DNA of 64,000 bases. It comes from Roseococcus suduntuyensis (GTDB lineage: Bacteria > Pseudomonadota > Alphaproteobacteria > Acetobacterales > Acetobacteraceae). The number at the start of each line of letters is the position of its first letter. Positions within the stretch are counted from its first letter, which is position 1. Below are positions 19,170 to 27,189 of the stretch, piece after piece. The notes beneath the pieces are model-generated. The model worked only from the letters and a program-made list of their open reading frames with translations, did not search any database and was not told the origin of the DNA. The position numbers were made by a program, and so were the translations under genes. The stretch lies in NCBI RefSeq assembly GCF_014196305.1, contig NZ_JACIDJ010000007.1, positions 112,965 to 176,964 of the forward strand, in the 5' to 3' direction.

Positions 19170-19944
19170 CAAGCGCGCGCAGCCGGGCGGCACTTTCGGG
19201 GTCGGCCGGGTAGAAGGTCTCGATGGCGAGTTCGGAGAGCGTCACCTCCATCGCCGCGCCGAAGACGGTGGTGGTCGCGATCAGCGCGACGGGGCCCATC
19301 GGCGTGTCCAGCGTCATCGGGACCACCAGCCCGCCCAGGCCCGGCACGGCGGGCGGCACCTCCGCGCGGGGCGGCGGCACTGGCAGCGCCGAGAGTTCCG
19401 CCAGCAGCGCGGCCAGGCCGGCATCCGCGCTCATCTCCACCTGGCGGCGCAGGCGGTCGAGGATGTGGTGGCGCCATTCGGCGAAGTTGTGGATGCGCGA
19501 AGCGAGCCCGCGCGGGTCGAGGCTGAGGCGCAGAACGTTCACCGGCGGCGTGACCTCGATACCCGCCAGCAGCGGCGCCACCGCGCCATTGGCGGCCACC
19601 ATGTGCCAGTGCCGGTCGACGGCCAGCGCCGGGTGGGGCATGTGCGCGGCCAGGATCGCCTCCACCGCCGCGCGGGCGGCGGCCATGGAGGGTTCGCCCA
19701 GGTTCTGCTCGACGAAGCTGGGGGCATAGCCGGCGGCCAGCAGCAGCGCGTTGCGCTCGCGCAGCGGCACCTCCAGCTGGTCGGCCAGGCGCAGCACCAT
19801 GTCGCGGCTGGGGGCGGCGCGGCCGGATTCCACATAGCTCAGGTGGCGCTGCGAAATCTCGGCATCCAGCGCGAGGTCGAGCTGGCTGCGGCGCCGGCGC
19901 TGGCGCCAGCCGCGAAGCAGGGCGCCGATGGGGGGCTGGGTCAT
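19162..19944 (-). CDS. XRE-family regulator with MmyB-like ligand-binding domain
   Basis: 260 aa. The N-terminal HTH_XRE is LRGWRQRRRRSQLDLALDAEISQRHLSYVESGRAAPSRDMVLRLADQL. The rest is the PAS-like MmyB domain (HPALAVDRHWHMVAANGAVAPLLAGI, LRLSLDPRGLASRIHNFAEWRHHILDRLRRQ, LIATTTVFGAAMEVTLSELAIETFYPAD). Members often control an adjacent divergent gene. Here a four-helix membrane protein gene diverges, and a perfect dyad lies between the two starts. Confidence 0.88.
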   Translation of the reverse strand: MTQPPIGALLRGWRQRRRRSQLDLALDAEISQRHLSYVESGRAAPSRDMVLRLADQLEVPLRERNALLLAAGYAPSFVEQNLGEPSMAAARAAVEAILAAHMPHPALAVDRHWHMVAANGAVAPLLAGIEVTPPVNVLRLSLDPRGLASRIHNFAEWRHHILDRLRRQVEMSADAGLAALLAELSALPVPPPRAEVPPAVPGLGGLVVPMTLDTPMGPVALIATTTVFGAAMEVTLSELAIETFYPADPESAARLRALAP

Positions 19945-19975
19945 GGCGCGACGCTAGCGCGGGCGCAGGCTGCGC

Positions 19976-20000
19976 GGCGATGACCTCCGACGTCATCGCC
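19976..20000. promoter_or_regulatory. Candidate operator between XRE regulator and membrane protein genes
   Basis: GGCGATGAC-N7-GTCATCGCC is a perfect 9-bp inverted repeat. It lies 32 bp from the regulator start and 56 bp from the divergent start, where an autoregulatory XRE operator would be expected. Binding is inferred. Confidence 0.6.
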
Positions 20001-20055
20001 TTCCTGCGTCGGCCCGGGGAATGCTCCGCGCATCGCAACCCGATGGAGGCTTGAG

Positions 20056-20463
20056 ATGCCCACCACCCCCACCCTGCGCTTCTGGATGCTGGCCGACGCG
20101 GCCGGCAGTGGCGCCACCGGTCTTTTGCTGGTGTTGGCCGCCGGCGCGCTGGCGCCCTGGCTGGGCCTGCCCGAGACGCTGCTGCGCGTCGCCGGCGCGC
20201 TCTTCCTGCCCTGGGCCGCGCTGGTGGCCTGGGTCGGGCTGCGGGCGGTGAACCTGCCCCGGCTGGTTGGCGCCATCGTGGCGCTGAACCTTGTCTATGT
20301 GCTGGATTGCGTGCTGTTCGCCGCCCTGGCGCGGCCGTGGTTCGGCCTGGCGCCGACCGGGCTCGAGCTGGCCTTCCTGCTGGCCCAGGCCGCGGCCGTG
20401 CTGGCCTTCAGCCTGGGGCAGTGGGCCGGGATGCGGCAGGGGCGCGCGGGCGCCTTGGCGTAA
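20056..20463 (+). CDS. Four-helix integral membrane protein
   Basis: 135 aa with four hydrophobic segments (about 9-32, 41-61, 70-88 and 98-122) and no recognised catalytic motif. GGAGG lies 9 nt before the ATG. It is transcribed away from the XRE/MmyB regulator across the dyad at 19976-20000, so it is the likely regulated target. The family is unnamed; a DoxX-like or small multidrug-type role cannot be supported from motifs. Confidence 0.75.
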   Translation: MPTTPTLRFWMLADAAGSGATGLLLVLAAGALAPWLGLPETLLRVAGALFLPWAALVAWVGLRAVNLPRLVGAIVALNLVYVLDCVLFAALARPWFGLAPTGLELAFLLAQAAAVLAFSLGQWAGMRQGRAGALA

Positions 20464-20466
20464 CGC

Positions 20467-20952
20467 CTACTTCGCCTTGATTGCCCGCTTCGCGTGGCTG
20501 TCGGGCGGCACGCCCTTGGCCAGCGACATGTGGCTGTGCACCGCCAGCCACTTCTCCCCCTCGCCCGATGTGGCGCCCGGGTTCGGCACCAGGATCAGCG
20601 TGGTCCGCCCCGGGCGGTCGAAGGGCGTGCCGTCCGGCGCATAGCCGGTCGAGGTGAAGGGGGCGATGGCCACCGCCATGCTCCCATCCGCGCTGGCCAG
20701 CACGCGCGCCGCCTCGGGCGGGAAGCGGAAATCGCTGGTGCGGGGCCAGACGCTGTCCCATTGCCGGTCCCGGAAGCTCTCCAGCCCCTCCACCAGCGCC
20801 TGCACCGTGCCGAAGGCGATGATGCGGGGGTGCCAGAAGGGGTAGGCGGACTTGTAGTCCACCTCGCGCACGCAGGCGGCGAAGCGGTCCAGCCAGTCCA
20901 GGATGGCGTCGCGGATGGCGGGCGGGGCGTCGGGCAGCGGGGGCGCCTGCAT
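20467..20952 (-). CDS. SnoaL-like/NTF2-fold protein
   Basis: 161 aa. The pattern fits the DUF4440/SnoaL-like fold: an amphipathic N-terminal helix (AIRDAILDWLDRFAACVREVDYKSAYPFWHP), central strands, then WLAVHSHMSLAKG near the end. No catalytic residue is certain. Its ATG overlaps the preceding gene stop by one base (TGATG), so it is the last gene of the adenosine-kinase operon. It is convergent with the membrane protein gene three bases away. Confidence 0.75.
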   Translation of the reverse strand: MQAPPLPDAPPAIRDAILDWLDRFAACVREVDYKSAYPFWHPRIIAFGTVQALVEGLESFRDRQWDSVWPRTSDFRFPPEAARVLASADGSMAVAIAPFTSTGYAPDGTPFDRPGRTTLILVPNPGATSGEGEKWLAVHSHMSLAKGVPPDSHAKRAIKAK

Positions 20953-21350
20953 CAGCGTGCGGCGCTCTGGCCCAGCAGCGACAGCGCCGCCCCGATCTCG
21001 CGCAGCGCCTGTGCATTGTCATGGCCACGCACGGCCGCGCGGGCGGCGGCGACGTGGCGGGCGCTGCCGGACAGGGTCGCGGCGCCGCCGGCCACCGGCA
21101 GGGCCTCGCCCGTCAGCAGCCGCGTCTCGGCACGCTCCAGCCATTCCTGTGCGGCAGCGTCACGGCCGGCGCGCAGCGCGGCCTCGGCGGCGCGAAGCTG
21201 GGCGGGCGCGGATTCGGCCAGCAGCCGGGCGCGCTGCTGCTGCACCTCGCGGATGGCCTGGGCCTGGGCCTGGCTGTCCCCGTGGTGGGCGAGCGCCAGG
21301 CCGGGCATGGCCAGGGTGAAGGCGGCGAAAAGGGCCGGCAGACGCATCAT
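20952..21350 (-). CDS. Secreted helical protein of unknown function
   Basis: 132 aa. The start at 21350 overlaps the kinase stop as ATGA; the next codon is also ATG. A signal peptide (LPALFAAFTLAMPGLALAHHG) is followed by an Ala/Arg/Glu-rich helical region (QAQAQAIREVQQQRARLLAESAPAQLRAAEAALRAGR) that may form a coiled coil. No family is recognised. It is translationally coupled on both sides, between the sugar kinase and the NTF2-fold gene. Confidence 0.7.
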   Translation of the reverse strand: MMRLPALFAAFTLAMPGLALAHHGDSQAQAQAIREVQQQRARLLAESAPAQLRAAEAALRAGRDAAAQEWLERAETRLLTGEALPVAGGAATLSGSARHVAAARAAVRGHDNAQALREIGAALSLLGQSAAR

Positions 21351-22324
21351 GCGACAAGCTCCTTCAGGTCGGCCTGCGGGCGGGCGCCGTAATGGCTGAT
21401 CACCTCGGCCGCCGCGATGCTCCCCCAGCGGCCGCATTCGGGCAAGGGCAGGCCGCGCGTCAGGGCCGCCAGGAAGCCCGCCGCATAGGCATCGCCCGCG
21501 CCCGTGGTGTCCACCACCTGGGTGGGCTGGGCGGCGACGACATGCCGCTCGCCGCCCGCCAGGATCACGCTGCCGTGTTCGCTGCGGGTGAGCGCCGCGA
21601 TCTTGACCTCGCGCGCCACCTGGGCGGCGGCGGCCTCGAAATCCTCGGTCTCGTAGAGGGAGAGGATTTCGGCCTCGTTGGCGAAGAGGATGTCCGTCTC
21701 GTTCTTCACGAAGTCACGGAAGGCGGCGCGGTGGCGGCCCACGCAGAAGGGGTCCGACAGGGTCAGCGCCACCTGGCGGCCGGCGGCGTGGGCGGCGCGG
21801 GCGGCGGCGCGGAAGGCGGCCTGGGCCTCCGGCGGGTCAAACAGGTAGCCCTCCAGATAGACCACCTGGGCGCGGGCAACCTCCTCCGCGTCCACATCGG
21901 CCGGCCCGAAGGTGACGCAGGCACCCAGGTAGGTGTTCATGGTGCGCTGCCCGTCGGGCGTGACCAGGATCAGGCAGCGGGCGGTGGGGGCGCCGCCCTG
22001 CAGCGGCGCGGTCGGGAAATGGACGCCGGTGGCGCGGATGTCATGGGCGAACACCGCGCCCAGCTGGTCATCGGCCACCTTGCCGAGGAAGCCTACCCGG
22101 GCCCCCAGGGCGGCCGCGACGGCGCAGGTGTTGCCGGCCGAGCCGCCCGAGCTTTCCACGCCGGGCGGCATGGCGGCGTAGAGCGCCTCCGCCTCCTCGG
22201 TGGAAATCAGCTGCATGCCGCCCTTGTTCAGCTTGCGCGCCGCCAGGAAGGCGTCGTCGGAGGGGGCGAGCACATCCACGATGGCATTGCCGATGCCGAG
22301 GATGTCGAGGCTGGGTGCGGTCAT
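21347..22324 (-). CDS. PfkB-family adenosine kinase
   Basis: 325 aa. The start at 22324 gives TAPSLDILGIGNAIVDVLAPSDD, the usual N-terminus of bacterial adenosine kinases. The GGSAGNTCAVAAALGARVGFLGKVADDQLG lid region and the C-terminal PfkB signature DTTGAGDAYAAGFLAAL, with its catalytic Asp, are present. It phosphorylates adenosine or a related nucleoside with ATP in the cytosol (salvage). It heads a three-gene operon with overlapping ends and diverges from the bactofilin gene. Confidence 0.85.
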   Translation of the reverse strand: MTAPSLDILGIGNAIVDVLAPSDDAFLAARKLNKGGMQLISTEEAEALYAAMPPGVESSGGSAGNTCAVAAALGARVGFLGKVADDQLGAVFAHDIRATGVHFPTAPLQGGAPTARCLILVTPDGQRTMNTYLGACVTFGPADVDAEEVARAQVVYLEGYLFDPPEAQAAFRAAARAAHAAGRQVALTLSDPFCVGRHRAAFRDFVKNETDILFANEAEILSLYETEDFEAAAAQVAREVKIAALTRSEHGSVILAGGERHVVAAQPTQVVDTTGAGDAYAAGFLAALTRGLPLPECGRWGSIAAAEVISHYGARPQADLKELVA

Positions 22325-22482
22325 GCGGGGGCCTGTGCCGGAATATGGAGGGGTTCCGGTTACGCCAGATCGCGCTGAATGCAAATCGGCGAAGGAATCT
22401 TCGGGGGGCGGCGTTGCCGCCTGGGGCACGGGCGCTATAACGCCCGCTTCGCCGCCCGCCCATGAAGCAAGGAGCGCCGCAC

Positions 22483-23040
22483 ATGTCCATCTTCGGTCGC
22501 AAGAAGGATGACGCGCCGGATGCGCCGTCCACGGGGGATTCCATGAACACGACGCCGAATCGCGACCAGGACCTGGCCGTTCCCACCTATCGCCAGGCGC
22601 CCTCGGCCAATGCGCCGGTGGGCATGCCGCCCAAGCCCGCCTCGCCCGTCCAGGCCCCGCGCCCAGGCGCGCCGCCGGCCACGGCCCAGTCCCCCCGCCC
22701 GCAGGGCGCGGGTGAGCGGCGGACGCTGGTCGTCGGCCGCGGCATCAGCCTCCAGGGCACCGTCAGCGACGCCGAGCGCCTGGTCGTCGAGGGCACGGTG
22801 GAAAGCCAGATGATCCAGGCCGCCGAGCTGGCCATCGGCCCCACCGGCGTCTTCCGTGGTGAAGTGCAGGTCGAGGATGCCGAGATCGCCGGCCTCTTCG
22901 ACGGCAACATCACGGTGCGCGGCAGCCTCGTCATCCGCGCCACCGGCAAGGTGAAGGGCACCGCCCGCTACCGGAAGCTCTCGGTGGAGGAAGGCGGCGC
23001 GCTGATGGGCAGCATGGAAATGCTGCCGGGCGAAGGCTGA
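22483..23040 (+). CDS. Bactofilin (polymer-forming cytoskeletal protein)
   Basis: 185 aa. The start at 22483 is chosen because AAGGAG lies 9 nt upstream and MSIFGRKKDDAP is a typical bactofilin N-terminus. A Pro/Ala-rich linker leads to the right-handed beta-helix core (LVVGRGISLQGTVSDAERLVVEGTVESQMIQ, GVFRGEVQVEDAEIAGLFDGNITV, GKVKGTARYRKLSVEEGG). It polymerises under the membrane and usually helps localise cell-wall or stalk machinery. A small lipoprotein gene follows directly. Confidence 0.9.
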   Translation: MSIFGRKKDDAPDAPSTGDSMNTTPNRDQDLAVPTYRQAPSANAPVGMPPKPASPVQAPRPGAPPATAQSPRPQGAGERRTLVVGRGISLQGTVSDAERLVVEGTVESQMIQAAELAIGPTGVFRGEVQVEDAEIAGLFDGNITVRGSLVIRATGKVKGTARYRKLSVEEGGALMGSMEMLPGEG

Positions 23041-23501
23041 ACCCGACCCGGCCCGCGCTGGCCCCCGCGCTGGCACTGGCGGCGGCGCTGCCGCTGCTGG
23101 CCGCCTGCGTGGCCGATTCGTCGCGCGAGGATGCGGCCGCGCAGGCGCTGCTGGGAAGCCAGCGGGCCTCGCTCGCCGCGCTGGGGCAGCCCATGCCATC
23201 CCAGTCACCCGCCGCCGCCCCGCGCGGCCCGGGTGCCGTGCAGGAATTGCTGGGCGCCGCGCCGGCCGCCGTCATCGGCCGCCTCGGCGCGCCGCGACTG
23301 CGTCGTCGCGAGGGTGATGCGGAGGTCTGGCTCTATTCCGCCGGGGGCTGTCAGCTCGACCTGATGTTCTACACCAGCCCCCAGGGCCTGCGCGTGACGC
23401 ATGCCCAGGCCCGCGCCAGCGGCGTGGGCCAGCGCACCGAGGCCGCCTGCCTGCGCGATATCGCGGCACAGGGGCAGCGCGCCGCCGCCCCCGGCTCCTG
23501 A
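23037..23501 (+). CDS. Small lipoprotein, probably CTG-initiated
   Basis: From the CTG overlapping the bactofilin stop (CTGA), the frame encodes a signal ending in a lipobox (LPLLAAC), then a 131-residue mature part with GAVQELLGAAPAAVIGRLGAPRLRRREGDAEVWLYSAGGCQLDLMFY. The first conventional start, GTG at 23109, lies just after the lipobox Cys and would delete the whole signal. The mature part resembles a small hypothetical lipoprotein type seen in Rhodospirillales. The reading frame is secure; the start codon is inferred. Confidence 0.65.
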   Translation: MNPTRPALAPALALAAALPLLAACVADSSREDAAAQALLGSQRASLAALGQPMPSQSPAAAPRGPGAVQELLGAAPAAVIGRLGAPRLRRREGDAEVWLYSAGGCQLDLMFYTSPQGLRVTHAQARASGVGQRTEAACLRDIAAQGQRAAAPGS

Positions 23502-23502
23502 C

Positions 23503-24432
23503 TTGATCGGCCCCTATCTCGACGCCTTCGTGCCGGCCTTCGGACTGCTGGCGCTGGGGGCGGTGCTGAAGCGCCGCCTGCTGCGTGACGACGCGGTGTG
23601 GGCGGGCATCGAGAAGCTCATCTTCTGGGTGCTGCTGCCTTCGCTGCTGGTGGTGGCCATTGGCTCCGTCCGGCTGGGCGAGGTGCCGATCTTCGGCATG
23701 ATGGCGGCCATCTGGGCGGCGCTGGGCATCGGCACCGTGGTGTCGGTCTGGCTGGCGCGGCGCTTCCGCCAGCCCCACAAATCCATGACCAGCGTGCTGA
23801 TGGGCGGCATCCGCTTCAACAACCTGGTGGGCTTCGCCATCGCAGGCGCCATGTTCGGGCTGCCCGGCCTGGCGCTGGGCGGCCTGGCCACGGGCATGAT
23901 CGTGCCCTTCGTGCAGGTGGTGACCACGACCGCTTTTGCACTCGGGGATGGCGGGCGGGTGCGGCCCTGGCGGCTGCTGAAGCAGCTGGCGTTGAACCCG
24001 TTGATCCTGGCCTGCGTGGTGGGCTTCCTGGTGGCGGGCATGGGGGGGCTGCCCGTAGGGGTGCGGCCGCTGATGGAGACGCTGGGCCGCGCCTCGGTGG
24101 CGCTCGGCCTGCTCGCGGTGGGGGCGGCGCTGACGCTGGGCGCGCTGACCGACCGGGTGGCGCTGCAACTCTGGACCGCCGCGCTCAAGCTGGTGGCGGT
24201 GCCGGGCCTGACGCTGGGTTTCTGCATGGCGCTGGGGCTCGACCCGCTGGCCACCGCCATGGCGGTGCTGTTCATGGCGCTGCCCACGGCCTCTTCCAGC
24301 TACGTGATGGCACGCGCCATGGGCGGCGATGCGCCGCTGATGGCGGCCATCACCTCCAGCCAGCATCTGCTCTCGGTCATCACCCTGCCGCTCTGGCTGC
24401 TGGTGGTGCAGGCGGCGATGGGCGGGCGGTAA
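23503..24432 (+). CDS. AEC-family transporter (auxin efflux carrier type)
   Basis: 309 aa from a TTG one base after the lipoprotein stop; no ATG lies nearby. Ten hydrophobic segments occur in the two-halves AEC pattern: FVPAFGLLALGAVLKRRLL at the N-terminus, GGIRFNNLVGFAIAGAMFG, then after a cytosolic loop LALNPLILACVVGFLVAGM and ALPTASSSYVMARAMGGD. Members export or exchange organic acids such as malate. It belongs to the bactofilin transcription unit by spacing. Confidence 0.85.
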   Translation: MIGPYLDAFVPAFGLLALGAVLKRRLLRDDAVWAGIEKLIFWVLLPSLLVVAIGSVRLGEVPIFGMMAAIWAALGIGTVVSVWLARRFRQPHKSMTSVLMGGIRFNNLVGFAIAGAMFGLPGLALGGLATGMIVPFVQVVTTTAFALGDGGRVRPWRLLKQLALNPLILACVVGFLVAGMGGLPVGVRPLMETLGRASVALGLLAVGAALTLGALTDRVALQLWTAALKLVAVPGLTLGFCMALGLDPLATAMAVLFMALPTASSSYVMARAMGGDAPLMAAITSSQHLLSVITLPLWLLVVQAAMGGR

Positions 24433-24485
24433 GCATCCGTTCAGCATCCGGGGGGTAAGCCTTGGTGAGCTGGGAGGGGCGCAAC

Positions 24486-25628
24486 ATGCGCCGCCGGAAG
24501 AGGACCCTTCGAATGCCACCACTGGGCGAAACCGGGCGCGACCCGCGAAAGGGCACCACGCCGGGCCGCGACCCGGCCATCGGCACCGCCCATGCCACCA
24601 TGCAATCGCTGCTGGACCACCGGATGAGCCCCTCGCCGGAGAACTACCTGGTCTGGTTCAGCTACCACGCCGGCACCCACCCCGAGCTGCATGACGCGCT
24701 GGATGCACGCCTGGCCGCGCAGGGCCGGCTGGAACAGGCCGATCTGAACGAGATGCACGCCCGCTACTGCGCCGGCGAGCCCCAGGCCCAGGCCATCGGC
24801 CAGGTCTCGCGCCAGCTGGAGGTCGCGCTGAATGACGCGGCCGGCATGCTGGGCACCGCGCATGACAATGCGTCAAGCTATGGCACGCGGCTGGAGGGGC
24901 TGACCGACACGCTGGAAGCCGCCTTCCCCTCGCTCAACGAGCCGCTGCGCCGCATCCTGGCCGACACCCAGGCGCTGTGCCACAGCAGCCGCACCCTGGC
25001 CCAGCGCCTGGCCGAACGCGCGCGCGAGGCGGAGGCCCTGCGCGACGCCCTGCAAGAGGCCCGGCGCGCCGCCGCCACCGATGCGCTGACCGGCCTGCCC
25101 AACCGCCGCGCCTTCGAGGAACGCCTGACCGAGGCGCTGGCCCGCGCCACCACCGAGCAGACGCCGCTCTGCCTGCTGATGTTCGACATTGACCACTTCA
25201 AGTCGGTCAATGACCGCCACGGCCACCCGGCCGGGGATGCCGTGCTGCGGGGCGTGGCGGACACGCTCCGGGAATGGGCCCGCCCGCATGACCGGCTGGC
25301 GCGGGTGGGGGGCGAGGAATTCGCCGCCATCCTGCCCGCCACCTGCCGCGAGGCCGCGGCCGGGCTGGCGGATTCGCTGCGCCGCGCCGTGGCGAACGAG
25401 GGCTTCCTGGTGGGCGCGGAGGGGCAGCGGCTTTCGGTCACCGTCTCGCTCGGCGTGGCGCAGCTTCAGCCCGAGGAGACGGGCGACGGGCTGCTGAGCC
25501 GGGCCGATGCCGCGCTCTATGACGCGAAGCGCCAGGGGCGGGACCGGGTGGTGCTGGACATGCCGCCCGCTCCAGATGCGCCGGAACCGGATGAGCCCGG
25601 AGAGGCGCGACCGCTTTCCTGGCGCTAG
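24486..25628 (+). CDS. GGDEF diguanylate cyclase
   Basis: 380 aa. The start at 24486 follows GGGAGGGG by 6 nt. An N-terminal helical segment of about 200 residues (PENYLVWFSYHAGTHPELHDALDARL, later a coiled coil around LAERAREAEALRDALQEARR) precedes the catalytic domain: DALTGLPNRRAFEERL, FDIDHFKSVNDRHGHPAGD and the active site RVGGEEFAAIL. The inhibitory site RPHD lies five residues before GGEEF, so product inhibition is expected. It makes c-di-GMP from GTP. No transmembrane segment is seen. Confidence 0.92.
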   Translation: MRRRKRTLRMPPLGETGRDPRKGTTPGRDPAIGTAHATMQSLLDHRMSPSPENYLVWFSYHAGTHPELHDALDARLAAQGRLEQADLNEMHARYCAGEPQAQAIGQVSRQLEVALNDAAGMLGTAHDNASSYGTRLEGLTDTLEAAFPSLNEPLRRILADTQALCHSSRTLAQRLAERAREAEALRDALQEARRAAATDALTGLPNRRAFEERLTEALARATTEQTPLCLLMFDIDHFKSVNDRHGHPAGDAVLRGVADTLREWARPHDRLARVGGEEFAAILPATCREAAAGLADSLRRAVANEGFLVGAEGQRLSVTVSLGVAQLQPEETGDGLLSRADAALYDAKRQGRDRVVLDMPPAPDAPEPDEPGEARPLSWR

Positions 25629-25690
25629 AGCAGCGTCCGATCGGGTTGAACCGCGAAGCGGTTCGGCCGATCGGACATAAGCTGCTCTAG
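25625..25690. repeat. 66-bp interrupted palindrome
   Basis: Nested arms pair almost throughout: CTAGAGCAGC with GCTGCTCTAG, CCGATCGG with CCGATCGG, and GAACCGC with GCGGTTC around a GAA loop. It begins inside the last codon region of the diguanylate cyclase gene. A second smaller repeat follows, re-using CTCTAG against CTAGAG at about 25685-25710. It could act as a terminator or be a dispersed palindromic element. Confidence 0.75.
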
Positions 25691-25911
25691 AAGCTATGTT
25701 TTCTAGAGCAAGAAATCCGGTGGGCGGCAGCCGGCCATCACCCGTCCATGTTCCTCGGCGTGCCAACATGATGAAGTAAATTGAAAATCATCAGGCGCGT
25801 TGTCGGCGGCGGCGACATGCGAAGCAGCTTTCAGCGTCTTGTGTTGCTTGCGCCGCCTGTTTCATGATGCACTCGCTCCTGCTTCCAGCCACAGGCCGAA
25901 GGAGCAAGCAC
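25691..25911. other. Intergenic stretch with lower GC
   Basis: This stretch holds the secondary inverted repeat and an AT-richer segment (atgatgaagtaaattgaaaatcatc) that probably contains the promoter of the small gene at 25912. No gene was seen. Confidence 0.5.
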
Positions 25912-26235
25912 ATGACCCAGCGAGTGACCGTTACTGCGCCGTGCCCGGGCAACCGCACAAACTACGTGGTCATCATCAATGTCGCGTGGATGTGCAAATT
26001 TGGAATCGCGCATCCCATGAACATCGGGAGCTGCCCCATCTTCCTTCACGGGCTGGATGCCAACGGCAATGCCCTCTCCCGGACACCCAATGGCGCAGCG
26101 GCCGGGCAGGAGCTGAAGCCCCGTGAGGGCAAGGACCGCTTCATTCCGCCGGAGGGCTCCGTCCGGATCGTGATGTCCTGCGCCAAGAACTGCACCGGCA
26201 CCGCCATTCTGGAATACGACATGCCGAACAGCTGA
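25912..26235 (+). CDS. Small orphan protein, five cysteines
   Basis: 107 aa. The start at 25912 has GAAGGAG 7 nt upstream. No signal peptide or known domain is seen. The sequence looks beta-rich (VTVTAPCPGNRTNYVVIINVAW, GSVRIVMSCAKNCTGTAILEYDMPNS) with five Cys, including Cys-X3-Cys near the C-terminus. Codon third positions are less GC-biased than in neighbouring genes, and it sits between a palindrome and a convergent EcsC gene. Both points hint at recent acquisition. Function unknown. Confidence 0.65.
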   Translation: MTQRVTVTAPCPGNRTNYVVIINVAWMCKFGIAHPMNIGSCPIFLHGLDANGNALSRTPNGAAAGQELKPREGKDRFIPPEGSVRIVMSCAKNCTGTAILEYDMPNS

Positions 26236-26352
26236 GCTCCAACGCCGCGTATCCCAGCGGAGCATTGCCGCGCAGCGGCCGCCTCATGCGTTCTCAACAG
26301 ACCTCTGAGCCAGTGGCTCAAGGCCAATGCCGCAGAAACGGCGGTCCAGTCG

Positions 26353-27141
26353 TCAGGCGCGGCGGCCGAAGCGCGCGTCATGACCGAGCGCGCGGCGGCG
26401 GCTGTCCACCGCCTCGGCGAAGCGCTGGCGGACCACCTGCCGGCCCAGCCGCTGTTCCAGCGGCTTCAGCGAGAATACCACGCGCGCCATGCGCTGGTAG
26501 AATTCCATGTAGACGAGGTTCAGCCCGGCCCCCACCGCCGCCCCCACCAATGGCACGGCCTGGGCGCCCAGCTTCGTCATCAGCGCGGGCGCGTAGCGCA
26601 GCACCACATTGGCCATGAGCTGCGCCATCTCCTGCCCCGCCAGCCTTGTGGCCCAGAAGGCGATGTCGGCGTCGTCATCCTCGTCCAGCGGGCCGCCGAA
26701 GGCGAAGACCTCGACGCAGGCGGTGCGGACCTCGGGGTCGCGCAGGTCGAGGCCCTGCCCGCGCGCAATGTCGGCCACCGAGCGCATGATGAGGCCCGTG
26801 GTCACCGGCAGCTCCGCCAGGGTGGTCGCGAAGCCGCCCATGCCGCCCATGGCGCCCGAAAGCGCGCCACCCAGCTTGTAGGCCGCGCTGCGCTCGGGCC
26901 GCGCGCCGGGGTCCAGGCCCAGGATGGCGGTACGGAAGGCCAGTTCCAGCCCGTCGCGCGCGCGTTCGGCCACCATCTTCTGCACCTCGGGCGGCAGGCG
27001 GTTCAGGCCCATCTGGACGAAGCGCCCCGCCTGCTCCAGCGCCGACATCAGCCGGCCGCGCGCGGCCAGGTAGTCGCTGGCGGCCTGCGCCAGCACGGCC
27101 TCGCTGTCGGGTTGGGTCAGGGTGGTCAGTTCTCCGCTCAT
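26353..27141 (-). CDS. EcsC-family protein
   Basis: 262 aa from the ATG at 27141. The family pattern includes RFVQMGLNRLPPEVQKMVAERARDGLELAFRTAI, the glycine-rich GGALSGAMGGMGGFATTLAELPVTTGLIMRSVADIA, and VEVFAFGG. Glycine-rich hydrophobic stretches (TKLGAQAVPLVGAAVGAGLNLVYMEFYQ) suggest membrane association. EcsC was named from the Bacillus ecsABC locus, but its activity is unknown. It diverges from the TPR gene 48 bp away. Confidence 0.8.
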   Translation of the reverse strand: MSGELTTLTQPDSEAVLAQAASDYLAARGRLMSALEQAGRFVQMGLNRLPPEVQKMVAERARDGLELAFRTAILGLDPGARPERSAAYKLGGALSGAMGGMGGFATTLAELPVTTGLIMRSVADIARGQGLDLRDPEVRTACVEVFAFGGPLDEDDDADIAFWATRLAGQEMAQLMANVVLRYAPALMTKLGAQAVPLVGAAVGAGLNLVYMEFYQRMARVVFSLKPLEQRLGRQVVRQRFAEAVDSRRRALGHDARFGRRA

Positions 27142-27189
27142 CCGCCTGTTCCTTCTTGCGCGGGCGGGGGCGCCCGGGGACAATCGCCC

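Noticed and set aside
18107..20038. A single 643-codon fusion of the Bug protein with an upstream N-terminal region
   Set aside because: The upstream part is an out-of-frame reading of the XRE regulator; the signal peptide and start at 19075 fix the real N-terminus.
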